From contig NZ_SCTW01000102.1 of assembly GCF_004322395.1 (NCBI RefSeq), forward strand, positions 1 to 64,000: a stretch of DNA of 64,000 nucleotides. The letters run 5' to 3'. Shown here piece by piece: positions 54,815 through 64,000 of this stretch (positions within the stretch are counted from its first letter, which is position 1; each line of letters starts with the position of its first letter). The DNA is from Methylobacter sp. Its GTDB lineage: Bacteria; Pseudomonadota; Gammaproteobacteria; Methylococcales; Methylomonadaceae. Made by a program: the position numbers and the translations under genes. Under the pieces are notes generated by a model. That model was not told the DNA's origin. It worked only from the letters and a program-made list of their open reading frames with translations, and did no database searches.

Positions 54815-55753
54815 ATGGCTAAATTAACCAACATACAAGTATTTTGCCGGATTGTTGAACTGGGCACTTTTGCAGCGGTTGCCCGCGAGATGAATCTTTC
54901 GGCGATGATGATCAGCAAATACATGGCTCAGCTGGAAGAATCTTTAGGAGTCACCTTATTAAACCGGACAACCAGACAGTTGAGCATGACCGAAGCGGGA
55001 AAAATCTACTATTACCGCAGCAAACAGCTGCTGGATGATTTTTCGGAACTGGAAGAATATACGTCCCAGATGGGAAGGCGGGTAAAAGGTACATTAAAGA
55101 TCAGTGCGCCGATCGATTTTGGCGGAATCTATATGGTACCTGCCATTGACGCCTATCAACGCGCCTATCCCGATGTCAATATCTTGATGACCTTGCATAA
55201 CAGCCGGGTTAATTTAAGCGAAGGCAGTTTCGATTTGTCTATCCTGGTGACGGATACGCTTGATCAAGGCGTGGTTGCCAGAAAAATCGCCCAAACACGA
55301 TTATGCACGTATGCTTCTCCCGGCTATATTGCCGAATACGGCGAGCCGCAAACCATTGATGAGCTAAATTCGCATCGCTGTCTACATTATACGGATACTC
55401 CGCATAAAGATTATTGGGTGTTTAATGACGGTGGCGAAGAGGTTAGAATCAAAGCAAACTGGCACTTTGCCTCAAACAATGGCCGGGCTCTGTGCCAGGC
55501 GGCCGCTTTGGGCATGGGTATAACCCAAGCGCCTGAACTGTCGGTTATGAATTATTTGGAAGAAGGAAAATTGATAGAAATTTTGACGGATTTTCGTATT
55601 CCATCGCTGGAAATTTATGCGATCTATCTGCAAAGACGGTTTCTGCCGGCCAAATTGGCGACATTTGTGCATTTTTTAGTTAAGTATTTTGCCGAAAATA
55701 ACAAACTTACCGACACTCGCAAAATGAGCTTAGGTTCATCTAAAGGCGTATAA
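54815..55753 (+). CDS. LysR-family transcriptional regulator
   Basis: The 312-residue protein has an N-terminal winged helix-turn-helix (NIQVFCRIVELGTFAAVAREMNLSAMMISKYMAQLEESLGVTLLNRTTRQLSMTEAG condenses the HTH and linker; about residues 5-65). A periplasmic-binding-like effector domain follows (KISAPIDFGGIYMVPAI ... VVARKIAQTRLCTYASPGYI). It is of the group that usually controls a divergent gene, here the carbonic anhydrase, although control is inference. It is 2 nt from the following TetR-type gene, so both are co-transcribed. Confidence 0.9.
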   Translation: MAKLTNIQVFCRIVELGTFAAVAREMNLSAMMISKYMAQLEESLGVTLLNRTTRQLSMTEAGKIYYYRSKQLLDDFSELEEYTSQMGRRVKGTLKISAPIDFGGIYMVPAIDAYQRAYPDVNILMTLHNSRVNLSEGSFDLSILVTDTLDQGVVARKIAQTRLCTYASPGYIAEYGEPQTIDELNSHRCLHYTDTPHKDYWVFNDGGEEVRIKANWHFASNNGRALCQAAALGMGITQAPELSVMNYLEEGKLIEILTDFRIPSLEIYAIYLQRRFLPAKLATFVHFLVKYFAENNKLTDTRKMSLGSSKGV

Positions 55754-55755
55754 AT

Positions 55756-56364
55756 ATGGCAAGACGGAACAAACACAGCCTGGAAGAAATAAGGGAAATG
55801 GTGCTGGACGCTGCGGAAACCATAGTCATTAATGAAGGCTATTCGGAGTTGACGGTACGAAAGATTGCGATGGAAATCGGTTATACCGTTGCCAGTATCT
55901 ACATGGTATTTACCAATATGGCGGATTTGGCTATGCATATTAAAGCGAACACGATGGATGAGCTTACCGAGCAGTTGCAACAACTACCTCGTTGCGCTCC
56001 TGAACGCCAAATAGTCGAGCTGGCCAGGGCTTACTTAAAATTTGCCGTCAAAAATCTTAATCGCTGGAATATGATTTTTGTGCAGGATACCGAGCTTCCC
56101 GAATGGTATCGGCAGAAAATCAATCTGATTTTTGGTCTCTTAGAAGCGCAGTTTGCGCTACTTGCGCCGGGCTGTTCAACGCAGCAAAGTAAGCTGGCGG
56201 CACGTGCGCTCTGGAGCGGAGTCCATGGTATTTGTACCTTATCTCTGACCGATAAACTGGATATAGCCGGCATTGACGAGGTGGAAAATACTATTGTATT
56301 GCTGGCGGAAAATTTTATTAACGGCTGGGTGAGTTCAATACTTTCAGTCTATCAACAACAATAA
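55756..56364 (+). CDS. TetR/AcrR-family transcriptional regulator
   Basis: This 202-residue protein begins with a TetR helix-turn-helix (SELTVRKIAMEIGYTVASIYMVFTNMADL, about residues 33-61) and has an all-helical ligand-binding C-terminal domain with a conserved IWSGVHGI-like segment written as LWSGVHGICTLSL. The effector is not predictable. It follows the LysR gene by 2 nt, an uncommon pairing of two different regulators in one unit. Confidence 0.88.
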   Translation: MARRNKHSLEEIREMVLDAAETIVINEGYSELTVRKIAMEIGYTVASIYMVFTNMADLAMHIKANTMDELTEQLQQLPRCAPERQIVELARAYLKFAVKNLNRWNMIFVQDTELPEWYRQKINLIFGLLEAQFALLAPGCSTQQSKLAARALWSGVHGICTLSLTDKLDIAGIDEVENTIVLLAENFINGWVSSILSVYQQQ

Positions 56365-56627
56365 AAAGCAAGGCGTTGCTGCTGAACGTAGGCGGCGTAT
56401 TTTATAATGCTACTTCTTTACGTTAGTCTTGGCCTTAATTTTAAGAGGCTAAACCCACCACTTAGCGAAAAAACAAAACCATACTCTGTCGATTTTCAGA
56501 TCAAATGAAAAATTATTTTTAGTAATTCTTGTTATTTCCAATAAACTCATAGCTGGTAATGAAGCTAAATGTAAGTGTTAGTTTATGGGTGACGATTTGA
56601 TACAATTATTATTTTTGGGGTTATAAA

Positions 56628-57068
56628 GTGCTTGAGAGTCAGTTTGTAACAATCATCATAGAAGATGATCCCGGCCACCTGAAATTAATTGAGAAGAATT
56701 TACGGCGCGGCGGTCTCGAAAACCACTCCATCAAGGCCTTTGAAAATGGTCAGCAAGCCCTGGAATTTCTCAGAAAATCCGGCGATTTTGAAAATAATCC
56801 TATTGATCGATGTATTTTGCTGCTGGATATAAACATGCCGGTCATGAACGGTGTGGAATTATTGCGGATTCTTAAACACGACAATAGATTGCGCGATATC
56901 CCTGTCATCATTTTAACGTCCACCGACGATCAACGTGAAATAGACGAATGTTACAGCCTGGGCTGTAACCTCTATGTGCCCAAGCCTGTCGAATTTAACC
57001 AGTTCTCTGAAGTTGTACGCGAATTGGGGCTGATGATTGGACTTATTGCCGTCCCTTCATTTAAATAA
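56628..57068 (+). CDS. Single-domain response regulator (Rcp1/CheY-like)
   Basis: The 146-residue receiver begins at a GTG with GGGG about 10 bases upstream. Acidic pair ED in IIIEDDPGH, phosphoacceptor Asp in LLLDINMPVMNG, Thr in ILTSTDD and Lys in YVPKPVEF are all present. There is no output domain, as in Rcp1-type regulators that receive phosphate from phytochrome-like or other histidine kinases. A candidate donor is the histidine kinase 5.3 kb downstream. The next gene starts 30 nt later. Confidence 0.9.
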   Translation: MLESQFVTIIIEDDPGHLKLIEKNLRRGGLENHSIKAFENGQQALEFLRKSGDFENNPIDRCILLLDINMPVMNGVELLRILKHDNRLRDIPVIILTSTDDQREIDECYSLGCNLYVPKPVEFNQFSEVVRELGLMIGLIAVPSFK

Positions 57069-57098
57069 CCCAAGTTCTTTTTTCTACACTATTTAGAT

Positions 57099-59564
57099 AT
57101 GCCCTCTACCAACATTTTATATATAGAAGACGACCTGGGTCTTGCAGAGTTGGTACGCATAAAACTCAAGCGCGAAAACTATCATGTGGCGCATGCGGAG
57201 TACGGTAGTCAAGGTTTGATGGTATTGCGCGACCAGGATTTCGATGTAGTGTTGATCGACTTTTATTTGCCCGATATGGATGGACTTCAGGTATTAAAGT
57301 CTATTCTGGCATTGAAGCCTAAAACCACGTGCATCATGATTTCGGGCATTAATGATATGCAATTAATGGTCAATGCCATTAAGCAAGGCGCGGAAGATTT
57401 TGTACTCAAGGACTTTGAAGGCGCTTATTTAGAGTTACTACCGAGAACACTGGGCAAGGCGTTGCTTAAACAGCGCTTAATTGCTGAAAAAGAAGCGGCT
57501 GAACTGGAAAAAAGTAAAAGTGAAGAGTTTTACCGGTCATTAATCGAACATACTCACGTTGTTGCATGGGAATATCTGCCAAGTTTAAGGCGGTTCAGCT
57601 ATGTTTCCGCACAAGCGGAAAAACTGACTGGGCATAGCCTGGAAGAATGGACTTCAGAAGGTTTTTGGGAAACCAGTTTACATCAGGAAGATTATACAAA
57701 GGTTATCGCATTTTGTTCTCCTCTGACGCATAGTCAGGAAGAGCAAGGTCTTGAATTCCGGCTGTTAAAAAAAGACGGCAGTGAAATTTGGCTTAGGCAA
57801 ATTATTTCTGTGGTAGAAAGGGATCCTGAGCTCTGTTGTGTATTGCGCGGATTCCTGATCGATATTACCGAACCCAAACAAGCCATAGAAAAGCAACGTC
57901 TGGCGGAACTGGTATTCGATACTATCCATGAAGGAATTATGATTACCGATGCCGATAATTGTATCGAAGTTGTGAATCCGGCCTTTACAGAAATTACCGG
58001 CTATAGCTTCGATGAAGTTAGAGGTCAAAATCCACGTATATTCAGTTCAGGGCTCCAGAACGCAAGTTTTTATGCCGCATTCTGGCAGTCTCTAAATGAA
58101 TATGGGCATTGGGAAGGCGAACTTAGAAATCGGCATAAAAATGGAGAAATATACACCGAAGCGGCATCGATTTCCTGCGTTTATGATGAATTCGGCAAAC
58201 TTAAACAACACATAGCTATTTTTTACGACGTAACCGAAAAAAAGCAAGAGCAAGAAAAAATCCATTATCAGGCCAATTACGACTCGCTAACTGACCTGCC
58301 CAATCGTCAATTATTTCAGGACCGATTATATTCAGCAGTAACTTCGGCCAAGCGCAACAACACTCAACTGACGTTATTGTTTATAGACTTGGATCGTTTT
58401 AAAGAAGTTAATGACAGCTCCGGGCATGCTGCGGGCGACAGATTGCTTATCCAGGTAGCCCGTAGACTTAATGAATGTATCCGTGAAAGCGATACGCTGG
58501 CGCGCTTGGGCGGAGATGAGTTTGTCGTTATTCTTAATAATTCGGGCAATAACCATGACGCAGAGAATGTGGCCAGGACGATGCTGGAATTGTTGGAACA
58601 ACCGTTTTCTTTGGGCGACGGTATTAATGCCTCTATTTCGGCCAGTATCGGTATAGCGTTGTATCCTGCTGACGGAGAGGATGATATAACACTTATCCGG
58701 AATGCAGATGCGGCCATGTATCGGGTTAAGGAAACCGGCAGAAACGGGTTTGAATTTTTCACCGCTGAAATGAATCGTGAAGCGGGTATGCGTCAACAGT
58801 TCAAAAACGCTTTTAAAGACAGCTTGGAAAAGGGCGAATTTAAAGTATTCTTTCAGCCGGTTTGGCGGTTGAGTGACGGACGAATCATGGAAGTAGAAGC
58901 TTTGTTGCGTTGGCAGCATCCTGCATGGGGCATGGTCATGCCGGATGAGTTTATTCCGGTTGCCGAAGAAAACGGCTTTATACATAATTTGAGCCTTTTT
59001 GTTGTAGAAACGGTCGCCAAGCAAATTAAATCCTGGGATGAGCAAGGGCTTAATGAGATTTCAGCAGCCGTCAATCTGTCGCCGACCCAGTTTCGCCGAT
59101 TGGATGATTGGTTGGCTCAAATGCATCGGATTTTATCCGGCTACGATATTGCGGCACACCGGATTAAGCTGGAAATCACCGAGACAACGCTGATGGGCGA
59201 TACCTTTAAACTGATGGAAACTTTAAATCTTGTGCAGGCATCGGGCATCGAGATTTCTCTGGATGATTTCGGAACCGGCTTTTCTTCGCTATCCAGAATA
59301 AGCGGCATGCCGCTAAATTCTATTAAAATCGATCGGAGTTTTATCAATCAAATAGGCCAGGAAGGGCAATGCAATGTGATTGAAGCCATTATTGCCATGT
59401 CCCATAGCATGAATTACCGGGTTATTGCCGAAGGCATAGAAACTAAAGAACAGCTGGAATATCTGAAACGGTTGGGTTGCGACTTTGGTCAGGGGCTTCT
59501 GTGTAGCCGGCCTGTACCGGCAGCAGATCTTTTAATACTTTTACAAAAAGATATTTTTGTTTAA
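57099..59564 (+). CDS. Receiver-PAS-GGDEF-EAL cyclic-di-GMP protein
   Basis: The 821-residue protein has a receiver domain (residues 1-120; ED in LYIEDDLG, Asp in VLIDFYLPDMDG, Lys in FVLKDFEG), two PAS domains (about 145-265 and 265-385), a GGDEF domain (ARLGGDEFVVIL, with an I-site RESD five residues upstream) and an EAL domain (VEALLRWQHP; DDFGTGFSSLSRI). Both catalytic motifs look intact, so it could both make and degrade c-di-GMP. It follows the single-domain receiver gene by 30 nt, which suggests a shared phosphorelay. The receiver phosphorylation site is the likely control input. Confidence 0.93.
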   Translation: MPSTNILYIEDDLGLAELVRIKLKRENYHVAHAEYGSQGLMVLRDQDFDVVLIDFYLPDMDGLQVLKSILALKPKTTCIMISGINDMQLMVNAIKQGAEDFVLKDFEGAYLELLPRTLGKALLKQRLIAEKEAAELEKSKSEEFYRSLIEHTHVVAWEYLPSLRRFSYVSAQAEKLTGHSLEEWTSEGFWETSLHQEDYTKVIAFCSPLTHSQEEQGLEFRLLKKDGSEIWLRQIISVVERDPELCCVLRGFLIDITEPKQAIEKQRLAELVFDTIHEGIMITDADNCIEVVNPAFTEITGYSFDEVRGQNPRIFSSGLQNASFYAAFWQSLNEYGHWEGELRNRHKNGEIYTEAASISCVYDEFGKLKQHIAIFYDVTEKKQEQEKIHYQANYDSLTDLPNRQLFQDRLYSAVTSAKRNNTQLTLLFIDLDRFKEVNDSSGHAAGDRLLIQVARRLNECIRESDTLARLGGDEFVVILNNSGNNHDAENVARTMLELLEQPFSLGDGINASISASIGIALYPADGEDDITLIRNADAAMYRVKETGRNGFEFFTAEMNREAGMRQQFKNAFKDSLEKGEFKVFFQPVWRLSDGRIMEVEALLRWQHPAWGMVMPDEFIPVAEENGFIHNLSLFVVETVAKQIKSWDEQGLNEISAAVNLSPTQFRRLDDWLAQMHRILSGYDIAAHRIKLEITETTLMGDTFKLMETLNLVQASGIEISLDDFGTGFSSLSRISGMPLNSIKIDRSFINQIGQEGQCNVIEAIIAMSHSMNYRVIAEGIETKEQLEYLKRLGCDFGQGLLCSRPVPAADLLILLQKDIFV

Positions 59565-59641
59565 CTGTGACTGTTCATTAACCGGCTCCGAAGTGCAATC
59601 CGGCTAACATTAAAAATCTTATTTAATCTTACAACACCTTC

Positions 59642-61681
59642 ATGCCCGACAGCCCCATCATACCCGGATCCAATCACCGTCTCAAAAGCCGCCTAAAACT
59701 ATCAATAGCCGCGCTACTGTTTGGCTCATGCATCAGGGTCTTTGCCACCGAAGTGGATGATATCGGTAAGATGGATTTGGAACAGCTCATGAATGTAGAG
59801 CTGGAAACCGTCACAGCATCGAAATACAGCCAAAAATTATCGGAAACCGCCAGCCAAGTCACAATAGTCGGTAAGGATCAAATCCAGCAATTCGGCTATC
59901 GCACTTTGAGCGACATCTTGCGTACAGTGCCCGGTTTTTTTATCACCAATGACCGTATGTACGATTATGTCGGTGTTCGCGGCTTCGATCAATCCACTGC
60001 GCTCAACGGGCGTATGCTGTTGATGATCGACGGCAACCGCATAAACGAATCCATCTTCGATTCGGGTTTACTCGGCAGCGAGTTTCCGCTGGATGTCGAC
60101 TTAATAGATCATGTCGAAATCGTAAGGGGCCCAGGCTCCTCGTTATACGGTAACAACGCGTTTTTTGCGGTAGTCAATGTCGTGACCAAGGATGGGGGCT
60201 CTTTCCATGGCGGGGAACTTGCCGGGAGTTACGGTAGCTTTGATTCATATAAAGGCCGTTTCAGCTATGGACGCAAACAAAATAACGGTCTGGAGTATTT
60301 AATATCCGCCACCGGCCTGAATGCCGATGGACCGACGTTACGCTACCCTGAACATGCCAGCCCCGATAACCCGGCAGGCATAACAAGCCACACTAACGAC
60401 GAACATAACAAGCAATTTTTCGCCAAAGCGGGTTGGGGCAATTTTAGTTTCGAAGGCGGCTATGGGCGGCGCTACAAAGGGTTGCCGGGCGGCGCATACG
60501 GCACTAACTTCGACGATCCTTCCAACAGTTATCAGGACAGCGAAGCGTTTGTCAATCTGAAGTATCAAAAAATCTTGTCTCCCTCTCTGGCCTTTTCCGC
60601 CCGTGCTTTCTACGGCGATTACGATTTCAGGGGGTTTTATCACTACGGCGATACAATAAGTGCCGCCCCCGTTCACACTTGGTGGAGCGGGTTTGAGGCG
60701 AATTTTGTTTCCAGACATTTTGATAATCACACGCTGATCGGTGGAATCGAAGCCCAAGAAAACTGGCTGCAACAGCAAGGTATTTTTTTCGATAATCCTT
60801 ATACGGTTTTTTCGTTCGATGAACGGGATAGCCATCGTATAGGTGTTTATCTGCAAGACGATGTCGTCTTGACAAATCAACTTAAACTATCGGTCGGCGC
60901 GCGCTTGGACGACCATTCCTTGCTTTCAAATGTGTTGGTTAGTCCCCGGTTTGGGATCGTATACAATCCTTTAACGGACAGCACCGTCAAATTGCAATAT
61001 GCACAGGCCTTTCGTGCTCCCAATGTAGTTCACCAATATCAAGCTTATCCGATTACTTTTAACGAAGACGGAACCTTCCGCGGACCAGGACGCTTACCGA
61101 ATACCGGTTTACACGCAGAGCAAATTGAAACGTGGGAATTGAGCTGGCAACAAATTTTTGACCATAACTGGCAATTTACCGTTACCGGTTACTATATGGA
61201 CATGAGCAAGCGACTGGAAGAGATACAGCAATCTCCAGAGTTCCGGCAAGTCGCCAATCTGGATGCGGAAATCGGCTATGGCGCCGAATTCGAATTGCAG
61301 CGGCGCTGGAACAATGGTGCGTTACTACGCAGCAGCTACAGCTTGATATTTGCCGAAGACATGGATCGGGGAAGTGACGGCTACATACTGAGCAACGTGC
61401 CTGGACACCTCTACCAGTTGAATCTTATGGCGCCGCTGTTCAACCCTCAGTGGCACGGCGGTTTCGACATGCAAATGCTGTCGTCAAGAAATTCTCCGCA
61501 AAGCAAAACACCCGGATATGCCAGGATCGGCCTGAATTTACTCTACCAACCCATCACCAACCTTAACCTGTCCGCAGGCGTGTATGACCTGTTCGACGAC
61601 AACCGCCTGGAACCCGGTGGGATTTACGGCATTCCACAGGAGGGGCGTACTTTTCGCCTGAAATTCCAGTGCCGGTTTTAA
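59642..61681 (+). CDS. TonB-dependent receptor
   Basis: The 679-residue outer membrane receptor has an N-terminal signal region ending near FATEVDD, a DLEQLMNVELETVTAS segment that resembles a TonB box/leader, a plug domain (TASQVTIVGKDQIQQFGYRTLSDILRTVPGFF ...) and a 22-strand barrel ending in ...FRLKFQCRF with C-terminal aromatic residue. DRMYDYVGVRGFDQ is the conserved plug motif. The ligand is unknown. The downstream YfiR-like and histidine kinase genes suggest a sensing function rather than plain nutrient uptake. Confidence 0.92.
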   Translation: MPDSPIIPGSNHRLKSRLKLSIAALLFGSCIRVFATEVDDIGKMDLEQLMNVELETVTASKYSQKLSETASQVTIVGKDQIQQFGYRTLSDILRTVPGFFITNDRMYDYVGVRGFDQSTALNGRMLLMIDGNRINESIFDSGLLGSEFPLDVDLIDHVEIVRGPGSSLYGNNAFFAVVNVVTKDGGSFHGGELAGSYGSFDSYKGRFSYGRKQNNGLEYLISATGLNADGPTLRYPEHASPDNPAGITSHTNDEHNKQFFAKAGWGNFSFEGGYGRRYKGLPGGAYGTNFDDPSNSYQDSEAFVNLKYQKILSPSLAFSARAFYGDYDFRGFYHYGDTISAAPVHTWWSGFEANFVSRHFDNHTLIGGIEAQENWLQQQGIFFDNPYTVFSFDERDSHRIGVYLQDDVVLTNQLKLSVGARLDDHSLLSNVLVSPRFGIVYNPLTDSTVKLQYAQAFRAPNVVHQYQAYPITFNEDGTFRGPGRLPNTGLHAEQIETWELSWQQIFDHNWQFTVTGYYMDMSKRLEEIQQSPEFRQVANLDAEIGYGAEFELQRRWNNGALLRSSYSLIFAEDMDRGSDGYILSNVPGHLYQLNLMAPLFNPQWHGGFDMQMLSSRNSPQSKTPGYARIGLNLLYQPITNLNLSAGVYDLFDDNRLEPGGIYGIPQEGRTFRLKFQCRF

Positions 61682-61685
61682 TCCC

Positions 61686-62213
61686 ATGACGTGCGTATCG
61701 GCGATAAAGAAAATCACTGTCTGGCTGTTGCTGTTGGTCCTCACTGCAGGCGCTGTATTGGCCGATGCAGTCACGGAGTACGATCTTAAAGCGGCCTATC
61801 TGCTCAATTTCGCCAGCTATGTCGAGTGGCCTGGCCCGCCTAAGCCGTTAGCAATCTGTATTTACGGCGATAATCCGTTCAAGGCGGCAACCATTGCCAG
61901 TTTGCTGAAAGCAAAAGCGGGGCAAATTGACGCCGGCTTTAAATATCCGAGCCAATTGGAGCATTTGGCGGATTGTAATATTCTTTATTTGGCTCAATCC
62001 GAACAAGAGAATTTCGGCAAGGCTATCACTCTGCTACATAACGCTCCCGTATTGATTGTCACCGATGTTCAAGACGGCTTGCCTCAGGGCGCTATGATCA
62101 ATTTGATCACCGAATCCAACCGGCTGAGGTTCGAAATCAACATCAATACAGCTTTGGCGTCGAAGCTAAAAATCAGTTCAAAATTGCTGAAATTAGCCAA
62201 AATCGTTCAATGA
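61686..62213 (+). CDS. YfiR family (DUF4154) periplasmic protein
   Basis: The 175-residue protein has a signal peptide (MTCVSAIKKITVWLLLLVLTAG..., cut near VLAD). It carries the family motif YDLKAAYLLNFASYVEWP near residues 35-50, then CIYGDNPF, CNILYLAQSE, VLIVTDV and the end RFEINI-like segment. In Pseudomonas, YfiR is a periplasmic inhibitor of the diguanylate cyclase YfiN. Here it is 4 nt after a TonB receptor and before a histidine kinase, so it may tie the outer membrane state to the sensor. No YfiN partner is present. Confidence 0.88.
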   Translation: MTCVSAIKKITVWLLLLVLTAGAVLADAVTEYDLKAAYLLNFASYVEWPGPPKPLAICIYGDNPFKAATIASLLKAKAGQIDAGFKYPSQLEHLADCNILYLAQSEQENFGKAITLLHNAPVLIVTDVQDGLPQGAMINLITESNRLRFEININTALASKLKISSKLLKLAKIVQ

Positions 62214-62299
62214 CGGTAACTATTCAGCAGTTTAGAAAATGGAACGCTGATGCCAAAAGTAGGCGCCTCCAGGCGACGCTGATAATTATGTGTAAGATT

Positions 62300-62362
62300 T
62301 TTATTGAATTATCCGTGTTCATCATATTCATCCGCGTCATCTGCGTTCCATTGTATTTGATG
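62300..62362 (+). repeat. Dispersed phrase of the ATCCGTG-TCATCTGCG type
   Basis: TTATCCGTGTTCATCATATTCATCCGCGTCATCTGCG resembles a common bacterial dispersed sequence (here quoted in part: ATCCGCGTCATCTGCG). A shorter relative occurs at about 21519-21542. It lies in the 177-nt gap between the YfiR-like and kinase genes. Confidence 0.35.
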
Positions 62363-62390
62363 AGGTACTCTTTCTCGGGAATCACCTAAG

Positions 62391-63977
62391 ATGTCTATCG
62401 TAAAGCTTATCGTTTCAAAAATGCTCAAGTTGACGGACAAGGGTAAAAAGGCTTCATCAGTAGAGACCGCCTCCCCTTCTATCTCCAGGCACCTGAACTC
62501 AATCCTCTGGGTATCTACCGGGATCATGCTGATTTCTTTCATCTTATTCGCCGGGTATACGGCAATCAGCAAGTACCGGGACACGATCCAACGTATGCAC
62601 ACGCTTGCGTCCATCCTGGCCATCAATAGCGAAGCGCCGCTGGTTTTCTCCGACAGGCCGTCCGCGGAAGAAAACCTGCATTCTTTATCCGCCATTGCCG
62701 AAGTGTCCGGCGCCGGCATAATCAAGTCGAATGGCGAGACCTTGGCCGTCTACGCTCCTCTTCCGAACTTAACGCAAAATTTACCCGGTACCGCGAAGAA
62801 TTTACTGCATCAAGTTTTTACCGATAAATTACATCTGGAACGGCCCGTATTGGCACCAAACCAGCCTGTATCCGAGCCTAGCCGACCAATCATCGGCCGG
62901 GTTTGGATCGAAGCCGACCTGACCGAAGATTGGCTGGAACTTGCCACTGTTTTGAGTATTTTTATGCTGGTAATGTTCGGTATCTACTGGTTAGGCCGAG
63001 CGCTTAATAACCGGTTGGCTTCTAGTGTCGTCAAGCCCTTGGAAGAATTGGCGAAAACGGCACTCGAGATCGGGCAAAACCGCAACTACGATAGGCGGGT
63101 GCTATTCTGGCCGGACATCACAGAACTGAATGCCGTGGTGAACGGTTTCAACCAAATGCTTGAGCATATCCAGTCCCGCGACGAAGAGCTGCAAAATCGC
63201 CGCGACCTGCTGGAGCAATACAATGAGGAACTCAAGGATTTCTCTTATATCGTTTCGCATGATTTACGCGCGCCAATCATTAATATTCAGGGTTTTGTTA
63301 ACGAATTAGGCATTAGCCTGGAGGATTTACGCAAAATTCTGGATGTTGAGATGGAGCATATGGCTGAACATAAAAAAGCCGCATTACTGGAAATATTAAA
63401 CGAGGATATTCCGACATCGACACGGTTTATTACCGGCGGTGTAACCAAAATGAATCAGTTGTTGGCCGGAATTTTAAAAATTTCCCGTTTGGGGCGGCAG
63501 GAGTTGAATATCGGCATAGTCGACACGCAACATCTGGTAAACGATAACATCGAGGCAATAAAATATCAGAGTGATCAGGCTGGGGCCGAGTTTATGGTTA
63601 GCCTGTTGCCGCAAGTTGAGGCAGATCCTTATTTACTAGCTCAGATATTTGCCAACTTATTGTCGAATGCAGTCAAATATTTAGACCCCGCCCGCCCCGG
63701 AAAAATTGAGCTATGGGCTGACCAACAGGACGACTGCGTTCAATTTTTTATTAGAGATAACGGTTTGGGTATTCCGGAAAAAGATCAAAAGAAAATTTTT
63801 GAGATGTTCCGTCGCGGTAGCAACCATAACGTGGAAGGCGAAGGCGTGGGACTGAATTACGTTAAATCAGCGGTTAAACTGCTGGGCGGAACTATTTCAG
63901 TGGCAAGTACTGCCGGTCAGGGAAGTATTTTCAGTTTTACACTGCCTAAGGACGTAGGCCGAAATAAGCCTGTTTGA
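62391..63977 (+). CDS. Sensor histidine kinase with CHASE8-like input domain
   Basis: The 528-residue kinase has two membrane helices (about residues 35-60 and 183-205) enclosing a CHASE8-like extracytoplasmic domain. HAMP (about 206-270) and a coiled coil follow, then the H-box YIVSHDLRAPIINIQGF, and a HATPase domain with N-box FANLLSNAVKYLD, G1 DNGLGIPEKDQKKIF, and G2 GEGVGLNYVK. The kinase lacks a receiver domain, so phosphate must go to a separate regulator such as that at 56628. The TGA at 63975-63977 ends the gene 23 bp before the window edge. Confidence 0.9.
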   Translation: MSIVKLIVSKMLKLTDKGKKASSVETASPSISRHLNSILWVSTGIMLISFILFAGYTAISKYRDTIQRMHTLASILAINSEAPLVFSDRPSAEENLHSLSAIAEVSGAGIIKSNGETLAVYAPLPNLTQNLPGTAKNLLHQVFTDKLHLERPVLAPNQPVSEPSRPIIGRVWIEADLTEDWLELATVLSIFMLVMFGIYWLGRALNNRLASSVVKPLEELAKTALEIGQNRNYDRRVLFWPDITELNAVVNGFNQMLEHIQSRDEELQNRRDLLEQYNEELKDFSYIVSHDLRAPIINIQGFVNELGISLEDLRKILDVEMEHMAEHKKAALLEILNEDIPTSTRFITGGVTKMNQLLAGILKISRLGRQELNIGIVDTQHLVNDNIEAIKYQSDQAGAEFMVSLLPQVEADPYLLAQIFANLLSNAVKYLDPARPGKIELWADQQDDCVQFFIRDNGLGIPEKDQKKIFEMFRRGSNHNVEGEGVGLNYVKSAVKLLGGTISVASTAGQGSIFSFTLPKDVGRNKPV

Positions 63978-64000
63978 GCGGAAGCTTTTCCGGCACACCA

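Noticed and set aside
1-64000. CRISPR array, prophage genes, rRNA genes or an intact insertion sequence
   Set aside because: I saw no evenly spaced direct repeats, phage structural genes, rRNA sequence or full-length transposase in the window.

Overview
The window looks like chromosome from a free-living gammaproteobacterium, most consistent with a Methylococcales-type methanotroph. This is inferred from a PEP-CTERM/exosortase A locus, a complete ccmABCDEFGHI cytochrome c maturation operon, hemerythrin/GGDEF/EAL proteins, TonB receptor signalling and many palindromic intergenic repeats. No methane oxidation gene is present, so the taxonomy is inference. Base composition looks moderate (mid-40s % GC by eye), with AT-rich intergenic stretches at the left end.

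Region 1 (1-16 kb, accessory): a gene 3' end at the left edge; a PEP-CTERM surface protein with a clear sigma-54 promoter; a nitroreductase-like protein, a ThiF-like E1 enzyme and an exosortase-associated GNAT acyltransferase; a TolC / DevB-DevC-DevA type exporter; a second sigma-54 promoter carrying the same upstream 17-bp motif, followed by a 24-codon ORF and an RRM-like protein; exosortase A fused to EpsI; and an HPr-rel-A cluster (Tat-signal protein, PqqD-like chaperone, HprK-related kinase, nucleotidyltransferase). This is the most likely place for an undescribed system. It has possible peptide or acyl-product makers, a carrier-type chaperone, a kinase, an exporter and a shared regulatory motif.

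Region 2 (16-22.7 kb): uvrB, an RloA/RloB-like ATPase plus TOPRIM pair (putative defence), a rhodanese lipoprotein, a palindromic repeat and a small-molecule kinase-like protein. Region 3 (22.7-32.3 kb, minus strand): slyX, hemN, ccmI-H-G-F-E-D-C-B-A and rlmB. The ccmI gene has a pair of REP-like palindromes inside its reading frame, and ccmD is too short for the ORF track. Region 4 (32.3-42.3 kb): a frameshifted SARP/degenerate cyclase/AAA/TPR regulator, a hemerythrin-PAS-GGDEF-EAL protein, a ferredoxin, a MITE, rnr and tRNA-Leu(CAG).

Region 5 (42.3-54.7 kb): a small hypothetical gene, an IS3-like remnant, a second MITE of the same family, an MltD-like transglycosylase, a cNMP-regulated patatin phospholipase, a UDGb uracil-DNA glycosylase, a GIY-YIG protein, a VIT-family transporter, a P1B metal ATPase with a TPC motif, Nif3, a NUDIX hydrolase and a beta carbonic anhydrase with a terminator-like hairpin in its leader. 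Region 6 (54.8-64 kb, plus strand): LysR and TetR regulators, then a signalling module of a response regulator, REC-PAS-GGDEF-EAL, TonB receptor, YfiR-like protein and CHASE8-like histidine kinase.

At least six dispersed palindromic repeats or MITEs were found. Two of them contribute codons to genes (ccmI and the nif3-like gene).
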